In this document: piece by piece, positions 52,061-62,492 of the stretch
Position numbering within the stretch: the stretch's first letter is position 1
How the letters are laid out: every line of letters starts with the position of its first letter
From: Nemopilema nomurai
Taxonomy: Eukaryota; Cnidaria; Scyphozoa; Rhizostomeae; Rhizostomatidae
Reading direction: 5' to 3'
Assembly: GCA_003864495.1 (NCBI GenBank)
Contig: PEDN01001360.1
Coordinates: 186,001 to 250,000 of the forward strand
DNA: 64,000 nt
Program-made: the position numbers and the translations under genes
Notes under the pieces: model-generated
What the model was told of the DNA's origin: nothing
The model's input: the letters and a program-made list of their open reading frames with translations, nothing else
Database searches by the model: none

Positions 52061-53442
52061 TTATGAAATGAAGTACCCAAATACTTCAAGCTCGCACACT
52101 TCGACATAGTCGTTGGCACTGACTGTCACATAACGGCCTAATGTGTTGCTGGGACAGCTCATCGAGACACTGGTACTGGATGATGGGATGGATACCCTTG
52201 TGGCACATGCAGGATTGTCTTGTCCCCCATTGTCAGAGCGTGGACCAACCAGGATACTGAATTCATTCATGCTTCTATCTGCGATTGCTAAGCTGATTAG
52301 TTTTACAGATCTGACGTACGCTCGCTTACCTAAATCGACTTGAAGCCAAGCTCGATGTTCGATATCCGTCCCGATGCAGACTCCGCCACTCGTTCCTTTG
52401 TTGCCGTCTACAGCAAGAGATGCCTTCTTTTTGGAATCAAGAAAACTTGATAAGAAAACATTTCTACCAACTGCGAGATTCTCTATCTTTACTGTAAGAG
52501 AATAAAAATTTGATAATACTGTACAGCGCTAATTATTCTTTTAAGGATGAAGCACATCGTTGAAGCTGGTTGCAACTCATTAAATGCAGGTGTAAAACTG
52601 GTGTATATGTAGTGCAAAGAATAAACAGATTTCTTGCGTAGGTCAATCAAGTGTCTTCAAATGCCGCTATATTAGGAACGTTTTGTAGCAAAATCAATTT
52701 TGAGCATTGATATCTCGAAACATCCTTGGATCAACTTTCATCTATAGCTGTTTTCCTTTAATTACAATATTTGAAAAAAATTACTGACATAGTCTTTATT
52801 TAAAGATTTCTTAATCCCTTTCCTTCTATCAAATTGTTAAAAACTTTTCGCAATTCATCCCTAAAAATATTACTGTTTTAGAAGGGTGCCTTGAGTGCAG
52901 AGTGCCTTGAGTGCCCAGTCATTGTTTGTTTATGAAAAATAGAAATAATATAATGTCATTCAACTATGCAAATGAATAAAAAGAGCCACGGAAAAGGTGC
53001 GAAGGAGATTTTGAATTCGTTAGGAGTAGATCTTAGAAGCGTAGCAACGATTGGCATGCGATAAAAAAATTTATATTTTGCACACAATTTTAATTTCATA
53101 AGCCATTGTAACTTAAGAGATTTGACTATAAGAAGACATGTATTTTATAAGCAGCAAACCTATGTGAATCTTCTTCCAGATGCCAATGTAATCATCGTGC
53201 GAATCCAAATGATGTCCATCGGGCAACATCTCGAATTCTTCTGAGCCACGCTGCTTTACAACAAATTGACAGTTGTCACTTCTGCTGCACTGAAAAATCA
53301 TTTTATTGAATTTGACAGTGTTCAAGCTTGTTTTGGTCAACGAATCGGTACTCTCAAGCTTTTCAAAGTAGGTCCCAGTGGATGCCAGAGAAGTAAAGAG
53401 GATCAGGATAGATGTAGTTATCATGATGATGGGAATCTTCAT
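52061..53442 (-). CDS. Secreted PAN-like / F-type-lectin-like protein B
   Basis: Exons 53160-53442 and 52061-52491 join in phase 1 to 237 residues. The layout is as in A: signal peptide (MKIPIIMITTSILILFTSLA), short Cys-x-x-x-x-x-x-Cys segment (QCSRSDNCQF), then the discoidin-type domain (NLAVGRNVFLSS, SLAVDGN, WLQVDLGKRAYVRSVKL, NPACATRVS, CELEVFGYF). Exon 1 has exactly the same length as that of A (283 nt). The mature part of exon 1 and the last 214 nt of exon 2 coding sequence are about 94-95% identical to A, while the signal peptide and the first half of the lectin domain differ greatly. The RGDCC-type sugar-binding motif is replaced by SLAIADR. The in-frame ATG at 53472 is an alternative start. 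Confidence 0.85.
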
Positions 53443-53565
53443 CCTGGTGCGTAAGACTTCAGAGAAATCCACTTCTGATTCTTGCAGTCGATGATTAGTA
53501 TTTATTGCGGTAAAGCACCCTGTCCGAAAAAGCGAGACTGTTTTTGAGTGAAAGTTTTCAAATGC

Positions 53566-53572
53566 TTTTATA
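53566..53572 (-). promoter_or_regulatory. Probable TATA box of lectin-like gene B
   Basis: TATAAAA on the minus strand, about 124 bp upstream of the ATG at 53442, comparable to gene A. Confidence 0.45.
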
Positions 53573-56500
53573 CCCGATACGTGATTTGAATGCTGCTGCG
53601 TTACTTGTATCTAAAGCTTTCCTTTGTTTGGTATTGTTTTTCGAGCAAACATTGTTTGTTGGATGCTGTTTGGTGGTTCCGTCAATCGCAGCTCAACTTG
53701 AAAGAGCGTGCCTGCTCGAAGCATGTAAGCTTCAAAGGAGATCTTTATTTTATAGTCGATGGAAGTGTAGCTCTTTCAATTACCAGCATAGCTGCGTTTG
53801 CTCAGCATTGCATAAGCATTGAGACAATGATTACTTTCTAAACACCTTCTACAAATAAATCTACCCAAATACAGGTTTGCAGTGGAGCATTTTTTGGAAA
53901 GTAGAATTACTGATGACTATCTTGTATGTGTTGTGCATTCAGATATAGAATGGGCCATCAACATGGCGGGATATGCTATTTCTTTTGTTATCTCGTATGT
54001 TAACTTGAATATTATCCCGTAGCTATGTACATAACCCTAAAAGAAGTGCTTGCAGAGATTGCGAAATATTCTTTTTCATATGATCTAGTATTTACTGCTT
54101 AATTTATTTATTGGAATTTCTCACTTAAAAGGGGCTGGTTAAAGCATTAATTGAAGCATGGGTCCAAGAGACGTTGTGAATTTACCCTGAAGGAAAGTAA
54201 AGCAAATTCTCGAGCAAATATTTGTTGAAATTGAATATCCAGACAGACGTAATTTCAACTTCTGTTAGAGATGAAGCTGCAAATTTGTTCGTGCAATAAC
54301 TAGCTTGATGAGAAGGTCGCTTACATAGAACACGTTTTTACTAGAGCCGTGTAAATTATTAAAGAAACTGACTACAACTAGTGCGCCTGAGTATTCTCCG
54401 TTGACGTCAAACTCCAGAAAACCAAAGTTTGCGACAACAATTACAGAACAATAGTGAGATTAGTTTGGCGAAGAATCCAAACAGTGTTAGAAGTAGAGCT
54501 AGCAAAAAGCTATGTTTGCATCCTGAGCAGCAGTAGCTGGCTTCAGAGATCGCATCTCCTGCAAACAAAAGGATGCTTTGAGCACTGCCGTCTGTATGCA
54601 GTAAATAAAAAGAACTAATCTTTTAAGCGCAGCATTGATATTTGATAAACATTGTAATCACACCACTGCTTGAAGCAAAAGGAACTGTTTTGTATGATAG
54701 AAGGCTTTTTGTAAAGACGTATCGTTGCAATAATTGCCAATCGCTGTAAATATAGAAACAAGAAGAGCTTTTACACAGAAAAATTGTATCTTATCACCTG
54801 TGAAAATGATTCTCATGTTTATAACTGGTAGTGGAGGTCAGAAAAAGATGGCAACAACATATTAATCATATCAGCTTCTCAACAAGTCTTCAAAATAACA
54901 CTAAGACACTATACTGACGAGCATTTCAAAATTCAGCCAACTCATAGCACCGAATGTCCTTTAAAAGTCAGTTAAAGATAACATTAGAGAATAATCTCTA
55001 CAGACAGGCCATCATTATATTGACTACCCATGATCACCATGATGGAGCGCTTTTTCATAGTCGTGTGATTAAAACGTTCACCTTGTGGCTCATATAAGGA
55101 AGTAAGGTTGGATGGTGCAATGTCCATGGCCCGATGCTTGCTCCTTTTGCTAATTAAGAGTTTGAATTCTTATTGTCAAACCTTGAAATCACATTGCTCA
55201 AATGTCTCTAACTCTCCCTCAAATCAAGCATGTAAATGCATTGAGAATGAATAGGCCAACTGACTGTACCAATCAGCTCTCAGTAAAGTACCAGGTCCAT
55301 AGGATCAAATTTTCAATATGTATGGAAATAGCCTTGGTAACGTTAAGGCATAGCCAAAGAGCGAAAATACATTTTCACAATCTTAGAATAGATTTCCCTT
55401 GACAGTGTTCAGAGTATGTAAACGTAGACACTGGTCCAATTTCCAAAGTAACCAAGGACTCAACTATTTACAGAAGAAGCACATACAGCTGTTGCCATCC
55501 CAATTTAGTTGCTGTCAAGTGCATTCCTTCCCATGTTAATGATAACCTATACTTGGTAGTAATTGACAACTGTCTCTTATATATAAAGCTCCAATTTTTT
55601 GTCAACAAGTTAAACCATCATCTGTCAATTCCATATTTCTGTAAATAGATATCATATAGCAAGTCTTAATTGCTCTTTTTTATTGTTGTTTAATGACACA
55701 TACACGCACCTTTGATGATCATATTTGTGTGCGACGCTTCAATCTCTGAATAATATCAGTATCAATTTTGTTCGATGGTCAAACTGACTAGATTGCTACA
55801 GTCGTGATTTTTGTTAGACGTATAAAAGAAGCATAAAGAGCTTCTCATATCACCTCCATCAATATCAAACTAGTTCAAGCTTTGCCAAGAATGCTTTTTT
55901 AAATATGATTGGAAGTACATCGATGTTTTCTTTTCACGATGAAAATATTGTGAGCATCTGTGGATTAAGGGACTTCAGGGCCCGCAGCTGAAACCATCTA
56001 CGGGGCCCTGGGTTGGGAATTTTTCGTTAGCCAAGATTGTTCTTCAACTGCTTTTCCGTTAAATTTTTAGGTGGTGTCTTTCCATTTTTTCTTAAATGGT
56101 GACCCCTTCTGAGTAATCAAAAGCTCTGGGTCTAGGGCCATGTCCCCCTGTCCTCCCTAAAATCACCACTGAATGCAACGATATAACTTCACATCAACAG
56201 CTCAATTAAAACCCTTGATTAAAGAACTAAAAAACAAGATAGGTTTCTCATAAAAAAAGTTAATTGTATCGTATTGGCTATATTGATTACTAGGCTTAAT
56301 GCCACCATTGAGGGATAAGGTTAATGTACATTAAACCTAATCCTTAGTTTCGAACATGATTGCCTGAAACAATATCAGCAGCTTGATCTGATAAAAAACC
56401 TGACATTTTAATAAGTCCATGTTCCTTTAGTATACAACAATAACAACAGCTGCACTACTTTCGTGTGTAAATAACGAGCAAGGATGGCAGTGACTTGATA

Positions 56501-59500
56501 CATTCGTTTTATAGCTGTCTATTAGTAGCGCTATTGCAATCGCGTTTCTGACAAGGCAATATGTCTGCCTATGATTGAACATTGAACATTGGGTTACATA
56601 TAAAGAAACAATGTTTATCTTCGTGTAAAGCAAAGCTTAACAGCAGCGTTAACGAAAAACGTAAATGGCAAGTTTAATAAAGTTTTTCTTTTTATTTTAT
56701 CACTACTTATGTATGGGTCTGTGGTTATATCTGGCAACATTCATCAATGAGTAAATATCACGAAAGAGGCTTGTAGAGATGCTTAATGTAGTCTTTCCCT
56801 TCTCCTTTTGAAATCTGTATATATGTATATACTTTTGTAGCAAGAAAACAAAATATCGTTCCCTTTCCTTGTCAAACCTGCTGTTACATTATGGAATTAC
56901 AAGGGCAGGAACCGAGTACCGTGTTATAGGTCTAAACTTCACACTGATTGTCAGCAGTTCCCAAACAAAGTAATGTTGCAAGCATAGATTAATACTAGGG
57001 ATAATATTTGGCCAAGCTTTAAAGTCGAAAAACTGAATAATGCAATGCAAAAGTATATGACAACAAGTCATAAATGAAATTTGTTTTGATAGACGATGAA
57101 ATAATCAATGTGATTATATGCCTAAATATATGCTTGAACACAAAACCTTCGCGAAGATAAACTACATACAAAATAATCAAATAGCAATAAAGCTCTGGAC
57201 AAATAGGCGTATACGACTTACAATCTGTTACAAACTATGGAAAGCTTTATTTGTATCACTAAAGTGAAAAAGCTCCAGATGCTTGTGATTTGAAGGATTT
57301 CTCACGCGCTGCAAGGCAGCAATTACAGAAGTGGGCAGTTGTGATAATCTTGCATATTTGCCTAAAAGCATGGAAAGAGTGAAGGTAGTATTATATTTAG
57401 TGGCATTGTGAAAGCAAGTAAAAACTTGTTTCAGAAAAAACAACTGTAAATGAAAAGCTGGATATAGGATTCATAAACACCGCGGCTTGTGAAGAAAGAC
57501 TTTTGAATTGCTTTTTTGAAAATCTGTCTTGGCAAAGAAAGGACACGGAAAAGAGCATTTTTATCTATCGTTTATCGTTAATGGCACTGGAGCAAAAAAT
57601 GAACTAAAAGGTCTGTAGGGTCCAGTACTCCATACAGACCTCTTTGTTCTCTAGACGTTTCTCAAAGGTATGCTTTAAGAAGAAGATTGCCTATAGTGTT
57701 AAAACAAGCTTCGTGCTAAAAGTCGACGAAAAAGTCAGTACGGACAAATTGCATTATATCTCTCAACTTTGTTTTGATTTTAATTCTCCTTATACTTAAA
57801 ATGGAAAGGGGTTCTCGAAGAAATGCAAAAGAATTGATGTTTTTGAAAATAACTGGTTGCGTATATAGCTTTTGTGTAGAACTGAAAATTAATTTATTTT
57901 GCTGTAAATATATTGAATATTTATTCAACGCTTTCGAACATAACGTACGCTAAATATTGACAACACATCAGCCACCAGTCTTTTTAATCTACACCGCATT
58001 GTTATGGACTAAAGTTGCCAAATCTGATTATTTTGCTTTGTGCACTTTCGGGATATATATTGCGTTACTAATCAGGGTAGCTTACCTATTTCAAAATTGC
58101 AATCTTTGTAGCTAAAGACGTCAATTCTGTATTGCATACTCTTGAATCAGGCTCTCTGTATTAGCTGCTAGCTCCAGCTGGCTTCTATCCACATCACTAT
58201 CGCTTTACAAAACGCCACCACTTCACTTCGACAAACAAAGACAAATAAAGCAGGCGAGAAATATATCAATATTTAAAGAATTCAGAATATGATTATGTTA
58301 GTCATGAAAAAGAAGAAAGGCAAACACCAATATAATTTACAATAACTCAATCACTATTACTTTTGAAAGCAACAAACACGTGAAGATGAAACAAAATATT
58401 TTTACAGATTCGCAAGCTAGAGCAACGCTCTTTCTATATACCATAGCATAGTCTATATAGTATCTCAGTATAAATAATAGTTGGACTGTGAAAATTTACG
58501 AACTTCGCGTTTCTAGATCGTTCATTGCAGACTTTTTCTGCAAATAAGACGCAACAAGACGGAGGGAGGTAGTGCATTTTCAAACATTGAATTTCTTCTG
58601 CTACTTATTGTGAAAATTTTTTCTCTCTATCAGCATCAAAAAAAGTTCTAAACTATGTCTTTACGAATAATTTATTTCTAAATTTGTTTAATTTTAGCCA
58701 AATAGCATAAAAGATCACCATGAAATACTTCTAAATATGCAAAATTTGCCAAAAATATGACTAAAATCTGTTGAGATATGGCTAATTAAGGATTTGAAGT
58801 TTCATAATGCGTCGCTGTTATTTTGGCCTTAGCACTATACGTAAAGTTACGAAGAGAAACCATAATACAAAAGTTTGTTGGAAAAGGGGCTGAATACACA
58901 TGTGGTCATAATCTGTGAATTTGTAATACAATAGACTAATTTTGCTTATTTAGAGGTTGTTTCTTATGCTCTTTCAAGTTATGGGATCCAAATTCGAAAA
59001 TGCTTAGAATATATTTTGGTGACGTAATCACTTTCAAATTCTATCGATACAAAAATTTTAAAACTTTGAAAATTGAGAAAGTTCATTTCCCCTAGCAAAG
59101 TAATGGAATGACTTGGACTCGCCACTATGCATCTATTCTTCCCCTGGCGTTTTTTAACATGGCAATATGTGCAGCAGTACAGCCCCCTCGCATCGCTGCT
59201 AAGGATGCTACGCTAGAACCTTGTACATTGGGTGAGGAGGTTCAACAAAACCAAGTCAGGGTGTGGCCATAGTATTTGTTTCTTCCTGTCGTCACGATGT
59301 TAAGAATGGTCTCTCTTCTTGCCGAAGCATTTTGAGATGGTTTTAATAAACTCGGGTCGTAAATATACATGTATAACATTTTAATCTGTATCGGAATCAA
59401 GAGCATTTCTCTCAGTGATTTTGAGTGGAGAAGAACATCGTTAATTGCTGTTGAAGTGAGCAAGTACAATTCTGTAATAAAACATTAATCTACATCATAC

Positions 59501-59578
59501 GAAATTGACTAATGATTTTTCTCAATGCCTCAATTCTAATGGCTATTGACATAAATATCCATCTTGCTGCCAATCTTT
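53573..59578. other. Six kb without a secure gene
   Basis: No gene I can support. One minus-strand segment, 57306-57361, has a good acceptor (tgcttttag) and donor GTGAGA and translates to KYARLSQLPTSVIAALQR, but it stands alone. A GC-rich hairpin is listed separately at 55976-56010. The rest is AT-rich with short chance frames. Confidence 0.45.
55976..56010. repeat. GC-rich hairpin
   Basis: cagggcccg (55976-55984) and cggggccctg (56001-56010) are inverted repeats with one bulge and a 16-nt loop, in an otherwise AT-rich region. It could be the end or core of a small transposable element covering about 55970-56170, a patch richer in GC than its flanks. Confidence 0.5.
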
Positions 59579-60675
59579 TCAGGGAAGGAAGTACCCAAGT
59601 ACTTCAAGCTCGCAAAGTTCAAGAAAGCCATTAACGATAAAAGTGACGTAACGACCCACAATTTCGTCCTGACAGTCCACAGCTAGGGTTGTTATTGAAA
59701 CTGAAAAGGGTACATCTTCTACGCAAGCTGGGTTATTTTTGCCTCCATCGGCATGGCTGTTGCCAACTTTTATGCTGAACCTTTTCATAACCCTAGATTT
59801 GAAGCTGATGACGAGAACGCTTTTGATAACTGCTGGTTGACCCAAGTCCACTCTTAGCCATGAGTTGTCATCGCTCTTCGACTGAGCGCAGTAGTAAAAT
59901 TCCGTGCTCCTGTCCCCATCAACCGCATGGCTGGCAACTGTGAGGTTATGGTAGAGGCTTGAAAGAGTGGCAGGTTTGCGCAAGGCCAGGTTTGAAACTA
60001 CAACGGTAAAGGAATCATGGAGAGAGACATTATGTAGCACGTGGTAAGGTTCTATTGATACAAATGTGTCTACGACTTTGATTTGTTTCTGGGAGGCTAT
60101 CCCCTATAGAGAGTAGGGCGTCATTGCAAGCAATGATAAGGTGCACTTTCGCGATGCTCAATACCATTGCGTTACAATATATTGATGAAATGACCTCTTT
60201 TTAAGATTGAGGAAAGGTCAGTAAACTTCTCAATTTATACATGTAGGTACGCATTGTACATGTACTGCACATATCAGGACAAGTTAAACAACTGTTGGAA
60301 TGTAGGTTTGGTTTTAGCCAAAGCTACTGAATTCAAATAAATACCCAATTCAAATAATAAAATTAAAAAAAAATGTTTTCATGACATTTCCTAACCTATT
60401 TTGGTCTTCTTCCAAAGCATGGAAAAATTGGCACTTGACGTAAACTTGTATCCGCTTGGAAAAGTCTTTAAATCCTGCGAGTCTTGTGTCTTTGCTACGT
60501 ATTGACAATCACTTTGGCTATGACATTGAAAGAAGATCTTGTTGACTATAGGTTTACTTGTGTATTGTTGACCTTCCAAATCTTCCCCAATGACCAATTC
60601 AAAGAATGTCCCGCTGAAAACCATGGCAGGGATGAAGATCAGTATTATGAGCATTCTTTCAGTAACCTTCTTCAT
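59579..60675 (-). CDS. Secreted PAN-like / F-type-lectin-like protein C
   Basis: Exons 60396-60675 and 59579-59997 join G|TT (phase 1) to 232 residues. Signal peptide MKKVTERMLIILIFIPAMVF, then a short segment with KIFFQCHSQSDCQYVAKT, then the discoidin/F-type domain: NLALRKPATLSS, SHAVDGD, SWLRVDLGQPAVIKSVLV, NPACVEDVP, GRYVTF and LCELEVLGYF. It keeps the four lectin cysteines but has SFKSRVMKRF where canonical F-type lectins have Arg-Gly-Asp-Cys-Cys. It is an older paralogue of A and B: same architecture and intron position, much lower identity. The in-frame ATG at 60702 is an alternative start. Confidence 0.83.
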
Positions 60676-61435
60676 TTTACCACTCCAAGTCAACCATTGC
60701 AATTTCCTCTTAATTCGCTCGTGGCTCCATCTTGCAACTCAGTGCTGCCGAAAATACTTCTTACATGCCAAATTCAATAAAATATCTTCCTATAAAACAA
60801 ATATTTACTATTTACATTGATTTGCAGCTGCAAGCCTAGCTCTTCAGCCTTATTCTAGATTACGTCCATTATTTGCAAGTTTCTTGTAAAAGCACGACTA
60901 CTGATTGGACACCGACCATCTGCAGGGAAAGCCAGACTAAAGCCTTTTAGAGAGAACTGTTTACCTTCGCCTAGCTTGCTATGAAAACTTGCAGGCATTG
61001 TTGATGCACTCGCTCAAAAAATTCGATTGCATTTCATCTGCAAAAAGCACATCAGCTGCAAGTTTTTCGTTCTATCCAATTTTACCTTTTTCCAGTTAGT
61101 GAAGAAAAGTAACTTCCAACATTAAATAATATGAGTGCGAGTAAGAATAGAAATTTCGGGGTCCTTTTAGTTAAACATCATCTAAGAATACTTCAACACT
61201 ACCATCGTGTCTGCTTCATTATCATTTTCATTTTAAAAGTCATTGATACATACCTTGCATGCAAGAATCTTCATGTGCATTTTTCTGGGCGTTGTTTTTT
61301 TGATAATTTTTTAACCATACTGTCATAAGATTTTTTTCAGCATTCCTTGTTAGGCTTAAAGTGGCAAACCTATTCCTTCGTCACATGTCCGTCTATCAAC
61401 ACCTCTCGAATTTCTTTTTCCCTGCCTATCAATCA
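60676..61435. other. Intergenic upstream of lectin-like gene C
   Basis: Should contain the gene C promoter; I find no clear TATA box. No gene seen. Confidence 0.4.
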
Positions 61436-61894
61436 TCATTCTGTCATCCCATTTTTCACTTGAAATTTAAAGCTGAGATTGCCTTGCTTTGCCACCCTGC
61501 CAGTTTTGGTTCTGCTTTGGCAACAACTTTGAATTACTACGTCTTTTTGCGACAGTAACTCACAATCATGCTTTTCAATTTGGTCTCGATATCTAAACTG
61601 GCAAACATTACCAACGCAAGGAAAACTTTTAGTATCTGCTTTAACGTATAATTGGTCTAGAATGTTTGAAAAGCTTGAAGTATTCCCAAATTTTTTCCAA
61701 TTCTTGTTGACCTGCCTAAAACTGAAATTGTAATTATGGCCGATCACCACTTTATATGTTGTCTGAATGAATCTGAAGCGTACCCTTTCAGGAATCGGCA
61801 AAGAGTGATCGTCTACTGAGATGCGCCTTTCATGTAATACAAACTGGAACCATTTAGTTTCAAGATACTTGTAGCAAAGAATCACTAGAATCAA
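61436..61894 (-). CDS. Orphan exon, possibly PAN/Apple-like
   Basis: A 152-codon minus-strand frame with protein-like composition. The part around 61530-61640 reads PCVGNVCQFRYRDQ and HDCELLSQKD, fitting the PAN/Apple pattern Cys-x-x-F-x-Tyr then Cys-x-Leu-Leu, and resembles the Cys-containing N-terminal segment of the neighbouring lectin-like proteins. It is probably not a whole gene. The Met at 61894 lies inside a simple repeat, and possible acceptors occur just after it; a possible donor (GTAGTA) follows LLSQKD. True exon limits are unknown. It may be an exon of a further lectin-like relative or a remnant. Confidence 0.4.
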   Translation of the reverse strand: MILVILCYKYLETKWFQFVLHERRISVDDHSLPIPERVRFRFIQTTYKVVIGHNYNFSFRQVNKNWKKFGNTSSFSNILDQLYVKADTKSFPCVGNVCQFRYRDQIEKHDCELLSQKDVVIQSCCQSRTKTGRVAKQGNLSFKFQVKNGMTE

Positions 61895-62003
61895 TAAGAA
61901 TCGTTAGAATCACTGAGAATCACTAGACTTACTTAGAATCACTAGAATCACTAAGAATCACTGGAATCAATAAGAATCGCTAGAATCACTTAGAATCGCT
62001 AGA
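61878..62003. repeat. agaatcact(a) tandem repeat, period 9-10 bp
   Basis: About thirteen imperfect copies of agaatcact with variants (agaatcaata, agaatcgct), overlapping the start of the orphan exon frame. Confidence 0.9.
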
Positions 62004-62285
62004 GGGGGACTGTCAGCCAACGCCCTTCGGCAATTGCCTGCATAACATCTAGTTTCATGCATGTTTGATTGTAATCAACTTATAATAAAATTTTTATAAT
62101 ATGTAACAATTGGCAAAGCAAGAGCAACTTGACTGGTCATGCCTTTAAAGATCTGAGCAGCCTAACTAGGGAGCCTACTAGCAACATACCAAAGGAAGCA
62201 AAGCCCTGATTAAATGTGCGATTAACATGATTGAAAAGCTTTACAACTTGCTCTAATTCACGCACACACAAGCTGTCAAATCCTC

Positions 62286-62492
62286 TCGCCCCCAAACAAT
62301 GTTGTGTAACGCAAAACTGAATAGTCCAATGAACACAAGTGAAGAATTCTCATTCACCTATAGCCTTTCCTTAACGATGCAACGTTGTTTACGGGGGCAA
62401 GGGGGTACTAGCTATCGAGGAGAGGCGGAAATAGAACGGGGGTCTCAAAATCACAAAAATCTTACGGTGTTCTAACTACTTTTGGCAGAGAT
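62286..62492. repeat. Foldback repeat, copy 3
   Basis: Left arm 62288-62306 (gcccccaaacaatgttgtg) and right arm 62379-62398 (gcaacgttgtttacgggggc) are inverted. They are followed by gggggtactagc and a tail tcttacggtgttctaactac then tttggcag, matching the tail of copy 1. Confidence 0.5.
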
